Shown here in pieces: positions 10,811-21,339 of a stretch of 64,000 nt of DNA (position 1 is the stretch's first letter; every line of letters starts with the position of its first letter). The DNA lies in the NCBI GenBank assembly GCA_945643635.1, contig CALZFC010000018.1, positions 3,186,001-3,250,000 on the forward strand, in the 5' to 3' direction. Source of the stretch: Allodiplogaster sudhausi (lineage: Eukaryota > Nematoda > Chromadorea > Rhabditida > Diplogasteridae). Under the pieces are notes generated by a model. It had not been told where the DNA came from. It was given only the letters and a program-made list of their open reading frames with translations, and made no database searches. The translations under genes and the position numbers were made by a program.

Positions 10811-12809
10811 TTATGGAGAGGAAGTGTCATTTCTCTTAATCTCACTAATAGCTCCGTCTGCCTGCCCGAAAAATACTCTGTCTGCAACTCCCAGGAACTG
10901 GCCTGTCTCCACTATTCCTGGAATGGAGGAAAGTGAGCCCTGAATGGCATTCAAGTCGTGGTCGACATCCTTCGGGAAGTTCCAGTCGATTATGTAACAA
11001 GAGTTGTCAGTGATGACAGGCCCACACTTTCTGGCTGCCATGCGAAGAGTGGCCGAGCCTCCAAAACGAGAGGATATCTCCCGACAAAGAGGAGTCGCGG
11101 CAAAGGGAATAACCTGAGCATGTTCATGATTACTATCAAAACAGTCAAAAGGGAAGGACCTCAATCGGAAAATTCGGATACTTCTCTAACAGGCGAGAAG
11201 ACTGCTTGGCATAGTCAGCAATGACGAGGAACTTCGCGGCGGCGTGCTGGACAATCTTCTCTTTGGTAAGACAGCCTCCACCACCTTTGATAAGACGTAG
11301 GGAAGGGTCCTCCACTTCATCGGCCCCATCTATGCGCACATCGAGACAAGGACAGGAGTCCAGCCGCAGCATTAATCTTGCCGTTTGTCCAAGACATGTC
11401 AAGGACAATCGGTCATGACCGTTCCAAAATAAAACGAACACAAGTCCTGGACACATCCACTTCTGCCTATCTTAATACACAGGGGTCTAGGACATGTCTA
11501 AGACATGTCCTGGACACATCCACTTCTGCCTATCTTAATACACAGGGGTCTAGGACATGTCTAAGACATGTCCTGGACGTGTCCTGGACAAAAAAGAAAA
11601 AATCTCAATTTTCATGGACACTTTTGTGGGCTTGTCCCTTACGTGGTCATGACCATAGCGAGAGAGTGCATAAACGCGGAGAGCACAGAGTGACACGCTC
11701 GCGGTTACTACCGATGTCCCGGACAGATTATGGCATGCGACCCAGTTTACGACATACGCTGTCAAAAGAAAGGTATCATCTTATGTCTCCGAAGGTTCTA
11801 TAGAGTATTGCGTAAGCGTTTGGCTAGGAATCTCGGGGTCGCGGGTTCGACACCCGGCCGAGACATTTTTTTTTGTTTTTTTTTTCTCACCGTTTACACA
11901 TGAACAAAATAAGAAACTCAAAAAAAACAAAACAAGAAACTCATACAAACTCGCAACTTCGCGGCTTAGCAGCATCCTCTGCTCGGCGCCGTCGTATTGA
12001 AGCAGTGCTCGCAAATGATGCATGGACTGCCCCCCGTTCCTCTGCTATGTTTCTCTCTTCCACCGCTTTTCTTATGCTCATGTTATGAAGCCACATCTAT
12101 ATAAATGTTGTTACATCTAAGAATTTCTCGAGATGTGGCTGTGAATGAGAACATACAGGGAAACTGGCTTGCAGGAAGGACTTAGGACAAGCAGACGACA
12201 AGTTGCAGCCTATTTCTCCTGTCGGATGGCGTGACCCTCATTCAATTGCTTGGTGCATAATTACATAACCTGTCTGGTGCACTTCGACTTAAAAAGTTGA
12301 ATTTTTTTCAAAAGTGGACTTAGGGTGAACCGTTTTAGCTTCTCTTTTTTTAAATTTGATTATTCTTGTGAAATAAATATAGAATAACGGTAAAAAGAGC
12401 TGAAAATGTCAAAAAAGTATTTTAACGCGCATATGCGCAGGTGTCCATGACATGTCCTTGACGTGTCCTTGACATGGTTATGACCAAGAACGGTCATGAC
12501 CGATTGTCCTTGACATGTCTTGGACAAACGGTAAGATTAATGCCGCGGCAGGTCAGACAGTGGCAGGCCACACTCGATTAGCCACTGCTTAGTGCACTGA
12601 GAAGTGGGGACGCAGAGCAGGCCAGGCAGACGACACTCCTTGTACTCTTTCTCGAGGCACTCCACCGTCGATCCCGATCCTACTCCCAGTCGGCAACCTG
12701 GCTTGACATGCTCTTTCGCACAAGCGTAAGCTGCTTCGCGTTTAGCCTTCTCGATGGGAGTGAGTTCCGAGAACCATTTGATGAAGAAGAACGCACAAGC
12801 TTCCGCTCC
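10811..12809 (-). CDS. rpia: Ribose-5-phosphate isomerase A, interrupted by an insertion
   Basis: This enzyme interconverts ribose-5-phosphate and ribulose-5-phosphate in the cytosolic pentose phosphate pathway. Visible family motifs in order are [36 protein letters not shown], then [22 protein letters not shown] and the C-terminal [12 protein letters not shown]. Exon segments on the minus strand are 12809-12550, 11361-11160 and 11113-10811 (TAA); the 46-nt intron 11159-11114 is a normal GT-AG one. Between the first two segments lies the element at 11363-12549. Deleting it with one duplicated base restores GACCTGGAC, giving [20 protein letters not shown], the same spacing as other RPIA proteins. 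The start codon is not certain: the frame is open only from 12809, and an upstream exon (perhaps with the ATG at 12883) is needed. The copy is either broken, or the element is removed from RNA. Confidence 0.85.
11445..11570. repeat. Tandem repeat, 2 x 63 bp
   Basis: Two adjacent 63-bp units begin 'tcctggacacatccacttct' at 11445 and 11508. A third partial unit starts at 11571. They lie inside the element in rpia. Confidence 0.9.
11785..11864 (+). other. tRNA-like sequence with pol III B box
   Basis: The 80-nt segment starts gtctccg and ends ccgagac, which pair in six of seven positions like an acceptor stem. GGTTCGACACC is a perfect B-box match in a T-arm-like stem (one mismatch in five pairs), and a long T run beginning at 11866 would terminate pol III. 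The D arm and A box are degenerate, and the anticodon arm does not fold cleanly (the best loop reading is CTAGGAA). It is therefore probably a tRNA relic or tRNA-derived promoter inside the mobile element, not a working tRNA. Confidence 0.55.
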
Positions 12810-13458
12810 TCAGTATGTATCCTTGTTTTAAAAAGGGAATAAATGGAGTGGAAGGGAGAGAGAAAAGACACCTCGACCGGCATCGATGGAGTCGCTTTGT
12901 CGAAATGAAGATGAAATGCCGCTTCAAGCTGTCTCTAGCTCCTTTTATATGCTCGAGTGAATATATGAATTTATAAGAAGAAGGGAAATGCCCTCAATAA
13001 ATTGTTGTCAATATTTTAAACAGAATAATTCAGTGCACTTAAAATTAATCAATTTTTATAATCTCATTCTACATAAGGCGACATCGGAATGCAGCTGACT
13101 CCCTTCTCCGCTCTCATTCTTCTTGTCGCGCGGACTGAAGTGTGGTTGTCAGCCAGAATATTTTATAGGCACCGAATAAACAGAGTTTGGCGTAATTCAA
13201 AGAAAGTTCACTATAGATTTCTGGTAACAGAGAATAAGCTATTATCATAAGAGGTCCATGATCTGGAGGTCTGTGAAGATGAGAGACTGAAAAGAAGATT
13301 GACTAAGGCTTTCGAAAGAGCTTTAGAAGGGTGAAGACACAATTATTTTTAAAGATTATGAATAGGTTTCCCTTTTACTATTGATGGCGAATACAATCAG
13401 ATTTGCCAGCGTGTTTGTTCATTCTAAATAAGAGAGCAAATGTTGAGCAATAATAAAG

Positions 13459-13959
13459 TCATGATATCGGTCGGTAGCCGAGGATACTGAAGGGAAGCAA
13501 GAAGACGGTAAGGAGAGTGGACGCCCGCGCCGAGGCTGCCTGGTCGCTGGCGCCAGAGTACTGCAGACGGCTGAGGGGGAAGTCGACCGTCTCGTCGCCT
13601 CTCTTGGCCACTTCCACGGAGCGGAGGTGGCGATTCCTGCAAGCACATTAATCAATTCAATCAATTCACCACAGTAATTAAATTTTGTGTATTTTTCTTA
13701 AACAATGCAGGTCATAAAAAATGTTCAGGAAAATTATCTATGCATTTTCTTGGCCAAGCTTGGTACATACATACCTATGTATGTATGTATGTATGTAGAT
13801 ATATTTTAAAATATTTTTTATCTGTTTGAACATGAAAGGAATAAATCTAGAAAATGAGATCTTCTGCACTGGCGTGCCAGAGACCAGAGAGGCAGAGAAA
13901 AGGAGATTGAGAAAATGGTAGAGTACACGAGAGCCGACCATTCGAGAGCAGTGCAGCAT
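13459..13959 (-). CDS. Small secreted or GPI-anchored protein candidate
   Basis: The exon 13636-13459 (acceptor cttgcag, stop TGA) has strongly GC-rich third positions in the frame NRHLRSVEVAKRGDETVDF... and ends in the hydrophobic stretch STLLTVFLLPFSILGY, which resembles a GPI-anchor signal. Upstream, an ATG at 13959 opens a frame with a signal-peptide-like segment (LYHFLNLLFSASLVSG). The donor joining the two was not resolved. No family is recognised. Confidence is higher for the 3' exon than for the 5' one. Confidence 0.4.
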
Positions 13960-14712
13960 GATGCAATGATGGAACAGGGGCTTTTCGGCTTTTTATAGCA
14001 TTCCGAGCCTAGTCATTGAGGCGTCCCAACTCGATAGAAAAGTTCTTCTTCTGTACTTCTTCTTATCATAAAGAACAAAAATTCATTTAAAAGAATATGT
14101 AGCTGTTTTTGAATGCAATTATAATTACATTTAAATATGTCAAAGGACAATTAAACAATCCATTTTATGTTCTTGCAATTGTAACAGAAGCGACTATTTT
14201 CTCTACTTTCTGGGGGCGCATGGTCAGAAGGATCTTTTTTCGCAAATCTGCGTGAATAAAAATATCTTTGATTGATCTCTGTATGCCGAGGAAAAAAGGA
14301 TTAGGAACAAGAGCTAGAAAAACGATCGAAATAAGAAAAGAAATGGAAAACAGCAATTAGGATCAAACATTGAAGCCAGAGAATAGTCACTACACTCAAT
14401 ATTTCCAGCTAATTCTTTTCTTTTTTAGTAAAATATGTATCGACATATGTACAAAAGGTTTGGTTATATCGCTGTTTAGCTTACTAAAGCAAAGGATAGC
14501 AAGTAAGATTTAACGATTGCTCTGAAAGGAATGAATGGGTCAAGAAGGGTTGGGGGCTTGGGCCAAAGGGGAAAATAATAAATACACTTTCATATTTCTA
14601 ATGCTCTTGATGTTTTTATTCTCATTAGTGCATATTTACAATTTGATTGCTCTTTCTTTGATGTTGACGAGGTTGGATGGTAGATGCCCGCGGAGGTGCC
14701 GGGCATGAGTCT

Positions 14713-17411
14713 TTAGACGAACCAGCACGGATGCGGGCAATGCCGAATGTACGTCTCAAGCATGCCGGTCCGCGCGCTCATCACCGTCGTGTGCACCGTC
14801 GCCTTGTTCAGGTTCGGCTTGCTGCTCAGGACCTGAACATTTTTTGATTTTTATTTTGCATTTTTAAATCTATTTCAATGGCCACCCCACTTCAATTCGA
14901 ACACAAAAAAGTTTTAATTATTTAAATTTCCCGCCTGGTAGATGCCGACGTGGTTAGCGTTGGCCTGGCCCAGCTTGCGCATGCAGTCATTGCCGGGTGC
15001 TCTTCTGTCATCCAGGAAGAGCACCTCCTTGTCCCAGTCGTAGTTCGTCTCCAGCACGTACCAGCCGTTCGGCTTTGACGTGTCGATGCGCTAGATTTTC
15101 TTTTATATTTAATTAATTATTATCTAATATTGGTAACGTTAGACGGTATGCGTAGTGCCAAAACTCACGGCAAATTAACAAATAAAAAATAATTTAAAAA
15201 AAAAGTTCGAAAACCTCGATGTGGTCGGTTTGATTGAAGCCGTGCGTGATAACGGCGCCCTCGCCCGGGTTCACTCCGCCCAGGATGAAATAGCCATTCG
15301 CGAGCAGCTTCGTCTCCACGATCATATTGAGCGCCTCAAAGGAATTGGGTACCGAAGGATTCTACAGTAGTAGATCAGGCTATTTTGTAAGCGAGCCCTC
15401 AAATATTTATTTGGGATCTTTTCTGCCTAGTGTGAAACTGGGAAGTAAAGCACCTACAGTAAAAAAAAATTGGTGGCGCCATAGTTTGCGGGCTTGCAAC
15501 CTTGTAACAAGTGGAAAAATTAGCATAAACTTTCTGGAATTACGTTTTAGACAAAAATGCTAATCGATCAGCTTCTGTAAAACTATACATTTAAATTATT
15601 CTATGAACGGCTCCTTTAAAGGAAGGCAGTTACCGATTATACAGTATGGCCACTTCAAACACGTAATACTCTCGACTGGAAAGAAAAGAATGCTGGGAAC
15701 CTCTTCATACGATTTTGCCGTCGTAAGAACGTCTCGGTTCGCGTAGAGGATAAACTTTCTGCCCTGGAGGCCCTCATGGAGGAACCAGTAGAGATTCTTG
15801 AACGTATTGCCGAAACGCGTGTTAGTCGTGATCGTGAAGGCGTTCGGCTTCAGGCCTACGGCACATGCTTACATTTATACCGTTCAAAGACACATCGACT
15901 GCATCGGTAATATCCGTGCAAATATCTTCAAAACAAAGCAAAGTACTCTAGTCGTAACCAACCAACTCTACTCTTTCATTCCACGTCCACCACTCTAACC
16001 CGTGATCAATCCGAGATGGCCGGCGAAAGTGATTCCCTTGAAGAGGGTGGCGCCGTCCTGCTTGAACTCAAGATTGACAACGAGAGCGCGGAGATTCTGC
16101 GAGAGTTGCCACTCCGCGGCCGCGCCGTCCCACACGAAGAACGTGCCAAAGTCGAGGTTGCTAAAAGTCTTTCACGATTGTCTCTTTCTTCACGAATCTT
16201 GAAGGTCGACAAAATACTGCTTCTTTTAAAGAATGCTTGAAAATAAACGTGAAAATTGAAATGTTTGAAATATGCTGTAAAAAGATACTTTTAAAATGCA
16301 TTTGATTTCCGATACATGAAGTATACACAGGCAAAAATACCGTTGATATCGCGTAACTGGCAGTACGACTGGGGTAAAAGCATTGTGAACGGACGGTTGA
16401 TATTTGTATAAATATCCAGTGGTTATTGACCACAGCAAAAAATACCATCAAAAACAACGGAAAAAGATTTGATACCGCGCATGCGTGATGTGTCCTTGCG
16501 CGTCTTCGGCCACCAGCGACGTGCAGCCTTTCTGCACCTCGTAAAAGAGATTGAGCAGCGTGAGATGCTCGAGGGGCAGGCCGGTCAGCTGCGCCATCGC
16601 CTGTGCATATTATTAGTGTTTGAATTTCGCGCGTCATTTCGTTTGCCATTCCTTGGCCCCTCACCAAATGACTTTCCGATCAATAAACCTCTAACATGAA
16701 TCTCTTCTTTATATGGAGAGGGCAGCAGCTCGGCCGCCGTCTTCATGGCGTCCTCGAGAATGTCAACAAGAATCCCGTCTCCGATGATGTTCAGCAAAGA
16801 GAGCACCGTCTTCAGCGCGGCCGACATCTATTTATCCATTTGTTTTGTTTGCTGGTTTATTGGCATATTTATTTATGTTTATTTATGTACATATTTGACT
16901 ATCTACTAAACATCTTCATTTTCTTCAGCATGGGAAATAAAAAAAAATTTATTTTATCTTTTTGCCTATTTTCGCTTAAATCCATCTGTACAGTACTTCT
17001 TAAAAATTTTTTTTATATTATTCATTAAAAAAACAAACTATTTTCTGTGTACCTTTTCCTTGTAGATACTCGCAATTTCTACCCATCGTTGTTCGGGTGG
17101 CAGATCCAAGTTGATCGTGAACCACGGCACCTGTTTTATTGGTAAATTGGAAGACAGGTACAGAAATGAACAGCAAGAGATTGACGCAGATAGTCATCAT
17201 ACGCGAGAGATAAATATGTAGATAAGGACAGAGTATTAGAGAGCGAGAGAGAGGGAGAAAAAGAGAAACTAACAGCGACCGACTCGCTCTGATTGTACAC
17301 GACCGGCTTGCCTACGAGGCACTCCGGATTGAAGATGCCCATGTCGATCGTCTTTGCAGCAGAGAGTGAGAGAATGAGAAGGAGAGAGAAAACGGCACGA
17401 GGAGGCGGCAT
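14713..17411 (-). CDS. asah-1: Acid ceramidase (N-acylsphingosine amidohydrolase)
   Basis: A nine-exon model gives 394 residues, essentially the length of animal acid ceramidases. The enzyme hydrolyses ceramide to sphingosine and fatty acid in the lysosome. Exons, 5' to 3': 17411-17274, 17130-17053, 16827-16696, 16600-16476, 16160-16000, 15855-15701, 15334-15215, 15090-14935, 14832-14713 (TAA); phases agree throughout. The start MPPPRAVFSLLLILSLSAA is a signal peptide. VPWFTINLDLPPEQRW matches the alpha-subunit start; KGCTSLVAED holds the Ntn-hydrolase nucleophile Cys at the autocleavage site; HARNLDFG, VNLEFKQDG and GWYVLETNYD are further family signatures; LSSKPNLNKATVHTTVM is near the C-terminus. 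The intron after 14935 starts with GC (CAG|GCGGG), a GC-AG intron. The intron 15700-15335 carries a dispersed repeat. I see no disabling change. Confidence 0.93.
15356..15645 (+). repeat. Dispersed repeat in acid ceramidase intron
   Basis: Blocks 'gattctacagtagta', 'aaactttctgga' followed by 'gttttagac', and 'gaacggctccttt' recur in the same order at 25013-25235. The similarity is patchy but colinear over more than 200 bp, so I take the two as members of one repeat family. Both copies sit inside introns. Confidence 0.6.
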
Positions 17412-17459
17412 CGCGGGATCACAAGGGCTGGCTGGCAATAGAATTTGTTCATTTATCAA

Positions 17460-19390
17460 CTGTTGAATAAGCGATTAAAGAAGGACGATCGCAGAAAAAT
17501 AATTAGTTAAAGTTCGAATTGCAGTGGGAAAAATGAAGCCCCCAAACTTTTTCGGTAACACCTCTCCTTCAAATTGGTTATGCAAAAAAAGAAATTCGAC
17601 AATTTTGATGGTTTGTTTACAAAAGGATAAAGGATGAAGCAGCTTTCCAAAAAGGCATCTTGGCCGAGGAAGTAAATGCCAATAGAGGTATGCTTATCAG
17701 TGATAAAGAGAGGAATGGAAAGAACACGCGCAAGGAATCGCGAAAGGATTATAAATCACCTTTGTGGACTCCCTCTTCTGCTTTTCCGTAAAGTACTCAT
17801 TACTCCTCTTTTTTTCTTTGTCATTCTTTCTAAAACTCTCACTTTAGACACCTTTCTTTCTTATCGTCATTACCACTTCTCCTCTTTTCTGTCTTCTTCT
17901 CTGTCTCTTTCTCTATCTTTCTAACATTCTCTCTGCCTTTCATTCCTCTCGCGCAGTTTTCCCTATCAGACGATAGTACTTTTCGGCCTGTTGTCCTCTT
18001 TCCACTCTCCACATTTTTTTCCTGTTGAAATGTGAGCGATCCCTCCATCATTCGTCTTCAGTGATAAGATTGCTTCTGTTTCTCACACACGTGTTCGGAA
18101 GTAAAAATGCATGCATGTATGTATGTATATTGCTTGGTCAAACAAGCACGTTGCTACACCCACCTCTCACACACTCTCTCTCAATCCCTCTTTCTTTCTC
18201 TAATTTTTCCGCTCTCTCTCACACTCTCTATATCCCTCTTTCTTGATCTCTCTCTTCTTTTCTCTGTCTCTAACTCCTTGTTTCTTTATCATTCTCCTCT
18301 TCTGCCCTGTTGCAAACTAGAAAGAGTGTTCCCATGCCACAATGACGTTTTCAAAGTAGAATCTCTACAAACGATGCTCGAAAGGCGAAATTCTTCATGT
18401 CTTCTTTTTTTCTAAAAAAAAAAACAAATACGATTGTCCAAAAGAAAATATGTATTTTATCCGCAACCAGCCTTTGACTTGATCGAAGGCAAGAGTAGGA
18501 ATAAAGCGGAGATGCGGTCATGAGCTTCTTTCTCTCTTTTGGGACAAAAAGCGACGTGGTTACGGAAATGAGAGAAGACCACAGTCGAATCTTATTGAAG
18601 TCACCGCGCCTCAAGGAATTATTACTCGCAAAATTCAGTTTGCCAATATCTCAAAGAATCGATAAGATTCTCGGCCGAAGAATGTCGAACAACTATCATA
18701 GAATAACATTCGAAATTCATTAAAAGATTATAAATGAATTTTTTATTTTTTTCTCTGATCTCCATTGGAGATCAATCTCTCAAATCTCTTCGAATTTCAA
18801 CGCAAACCTTGAAAGCTACGCTTGGAGTCTGTGGCGTCTGCGGGCGCCAGGGCAAAGATGATGTCCCCGGAATCCATTGAAGAATGAGCCCTTCCCAGGA
18901 TCTGATTTGGGACAAAAAGCGACGTGGTTACGGAAATGAGAGAAGACCACAGTCGAATTTTATTGAAAGACTGGTATTGAGCTTGTTAATGGAAAGAGTA
19001 AAGGAAAGACGGATGCCGAAGTCAGTTCTATTCAGCCGAAAGAGAGACGCTCAGTGGAGTGCGGAGGAGGAACACGTCCATTTCTCTTCCACGCATGTGA
19101 ATCTGGCTCCGTTCCTAGATGAGCCCTTTCACTTCCTCCGGCTTCGATGTTGAAGAGCCTTTGAAGGGCGTTTTCTGAATTGAACATCGCGTACCGTCGG
19201 TCTCCTTTGACTCAGTATGCATTGTCCACTCTGTTAATAAATCATGCGACTTTATTCGGTTTACAATGTTCTTTTATACTGTACCTGAAGTGCGCCTCTC
19301 CTTGATGTCGTCGCCTTTATTCATGACCTACCATTCGTATCACTTTCGCAATGATAAACTGCCAGCTTCACGCAGCACCAAAGAAGTCAA
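17460..19390. other. Intergenic stretch with a duplicated 60-bp block
   Basis: No confident gene. CT-rich tracts fill 17870-17930 and 18170-18300. A 60-bp block (18541-18600) recurs at 18909-18968 with one mismatch in its first 58 bases; in frame it reads GTKSDVVTEMREDHSRI. Short open frames around the two blocks do not join into a model. Confidence 0.5.
18541..18600 (+). repeat. 60-bp direct repeat, copy 1 (copy 2 at 18909-18968)
   Basis: The two blocks, 368 bp apart, share 'gggacaaaaagcgacgtggt' and the following 38 bases with a single C/T change. Such identity in otherwise AT-rich DNA suggests a recent duplication or a constrained element. Confidence 0.85.
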
Positions 19391-19392
19391 TA

Positions 19393-20213
19393 ATACAGTA
19401 CCGCCCAGGATCTTGGTACCACGGACGCTTCGGATTCAGGTGAATCTTTACTACATCACATTAACATGTATGACAATTTCTGATTTATCGATCACGGTTA
19501 TCAATGATACAATCTCTAATTTTATTATTTTAGGATGTGGGTAAAGACAAAAGAATGGTACAGGAAAAATTTCGTTTAAAAATATTAGAAATGACATTTT
19601 GGCACTATTTCGGTATTTCTACCCTTACGACCACAAAATTTTTCAAAAATTTATCTTTGTTGAAAGTTGTGTTGTTCTAGAGGTATTTTACTAGCTATGC
19701 TGAAGTCGAATATGAAGTTAGTTTTGCTCGATTTCATCATCTTCGGAAGTTACGGTTGGCTTATCGTACATAACAAATATGCCCCACATTGGCTAGAAAC
19801 CTCCTCGATGGTGGTTAAGCTAAATTTGAGATTTCCTTTGCTATCGCGAACCTACGGTAACTTCCGAAAATGACGAAATAGAGTTAAACTAACTTCATAT
19901 CTGGCTTCCTCGCTTCAAATAACCCCCTGGGACAACTTTCAGCAAAAAATTGTTTCTGAAAATTTTTGTGGTCTTGGGGTAGAAATACCGAAATAGTACC
20001 GACATTTTTATTAGGAAAAACTGATAACTTCTTATCAAATGATTGAAAATTATCGATTTTTAACAGTAACATCGTTCTTTATGAACAAACTAATGTACCA
20101 TTTAAAATATTTTAGTTATTCTAAGAACAAAGGTTATTAACGAGGATGCATTTGGAAGCGTCCGAATCGTCCAAAGCGTCCTTGGTACCAAGATCCTGGG
20201 AGGGACAGTGGGT
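19393..20213. mobile_element. Foldback element with about 360-bp inverted arms
   Basis: The left arm (about 19393-19770) and right arm (about 19855-20213) are imperfect reverse complements. Outer ends share ccaggatcttggtacca; inner parts share 'actatttcggtatttctac', 'gaccacaaaa', 'tgaaagttgt' and 'atatgaagttagttt', and the innermost ends 'cttcggaagttac' and 'gtaacttccgaaaa' pair around a loop of about 85 bp. There is no transposase. This is the layout of a foldback/MITE-type element, or of a recently inverted duplication. Confidence 0.8.
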
Positions 20214-20554
20214 GGTGTTAGGTGCATTTGTAACGGAAATGTAACCGAAGAACTAAAAGAGAAACAACATTTATACTGAAATTCCTTGGGAGAGAGGGAG
20301 ACTGGGGGAGAGGTCTGGGGACAGTGGAAGCAAGGTACCTCAGAATACCATATCAACACGTATCCATCAGGTACTTACATACATATGTTAGTTTTTGTTT
20401 AGTGATATTTTATCCCAAAGGACGTGTCCAGGTGGGGCACAAACTTGTGATCAGCAACATATTTGTACGTAATTATAGAAAATTTACAAGATAACATTTG
20501 CCTTTCCTTCAAATTGCACAAGGATCTTCAAGCAAATGTTGATGCAGCTCATTT

Positions 20555-20870
20555 CTTATTTTTTCCATTTGAGGACGTCAAATTCCGACTGCCGAATGTG
20601 TGGTAGTCCCACAATTCGATTGTAGCTGTTTGGTCCTTGAGCCAATCATCACGATAGAAGGGCGTGAAAGTCGCTGTTTTCGGCCTGCCTGATGGTGAGC
20701 ATCGAAAAGAGCGCAGACTCCCCGCCCCAATCAAGAAGAGGAGTGAGAAGCGTGGAATTTCTAAAACAACAACAATTAGCTATTTGATCTTTAAAAAAAC
20801 GTGGTTTATCTTTCCAGAAGAAATGATATAGTAACCCTTGGGTTCGTTGCATTCTGGGGGATCAAAAGGG
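20555..20870 (-). CDS. Unrecognised exons, partial
   Basis: Two minus-strand segments look coding. One near 20856-20805 reads CNEPKGYYIISSG after an acceptor (cccccag). The other (about 20762-20555) ends FTPFYRDDWLKDQTATIELW and DYHTFGSRNLTSSNG before a TGA. The frames between them are not resolved, and no family is recognised. The segment lies between the foldback element and the 11-exon gene. Confidence 0.35.
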
Positions 20871-21339
20871 ATATTTTCTGCGCACCAAGGTGAATAAACA
20901 AAAATTTCTGTCACGAAACCAAAGATACTCACAGCAACCAATTTAGGTTTTTCCCTGGAATTTAATTATTTTATTCGACTTCTTCATTCGAGGGTGTCCT
21001 AATTCTCGGGTTATGGCTTGCCGGACCGGAAGCTAAATAAACGGTATTGTTAACACGAGCGAAACAATGGGGCAGTGATCTCGAGAACTACAAAGTTATC
21101 AGAAAAGTTCATATGGATATGACCTTTCATACAAGCTCTCCATTAAAAAATTAATGCACTAGGCAAATGTTTGCCAAATTAATCTGGAAAATGCAGGAGC
21201 ACTTGAATTAAATGACCTTTTTGAATGACCACAGTCAACAACGGTGCCTTATCATTTCCTCTTCAACCGACCGCCGTAGTCGGTGGCCTCGCCCACCCAG
21301 TCTTTATCGCCCTCGCTTTGCAGTCTTCTCTTACGAAGG

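Larger units (their letters stand above)
11363..12549. mobile_element. 1.19-kb element with 62-bp terminal inverted repeats inside rpia
   Basis: The first 62 bases (11363-11424) and the reverse complement of the last 62 (12488-12549) differ at only two positions; both start GCCGC and contain attaatctt and gacatgtc. The target duplication is one or two bases (A or CA). The interior has a 2x63-bp tandem repeat, a tRNA-like segment with a pol III B box, and many GACATGTC/GGTCATGACC palindromes, but no transposase frame. It looks like a non-autonomous DNA element. It could alternatively act as an intron: a GT donor in the exon (ct|gtctga, near 12560) and an AAG acceptor inside the terminal repeat (near 11373) would also keep frame. 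Confidence 0.85.

Noticed and set aside
11371..11376. TTAA target-site duplication for the rpia element
   Set aside because: TTAA lies inside matching terminal repeats that extend eight bases further out, and removal at TTAA would not restore the RPIA frame.
11785..11864. A functional tRNA gene
   Set aside because: The segment is 80 nt without a proper long variable arm, the D arm is broken and the anticodon stem does not pair.
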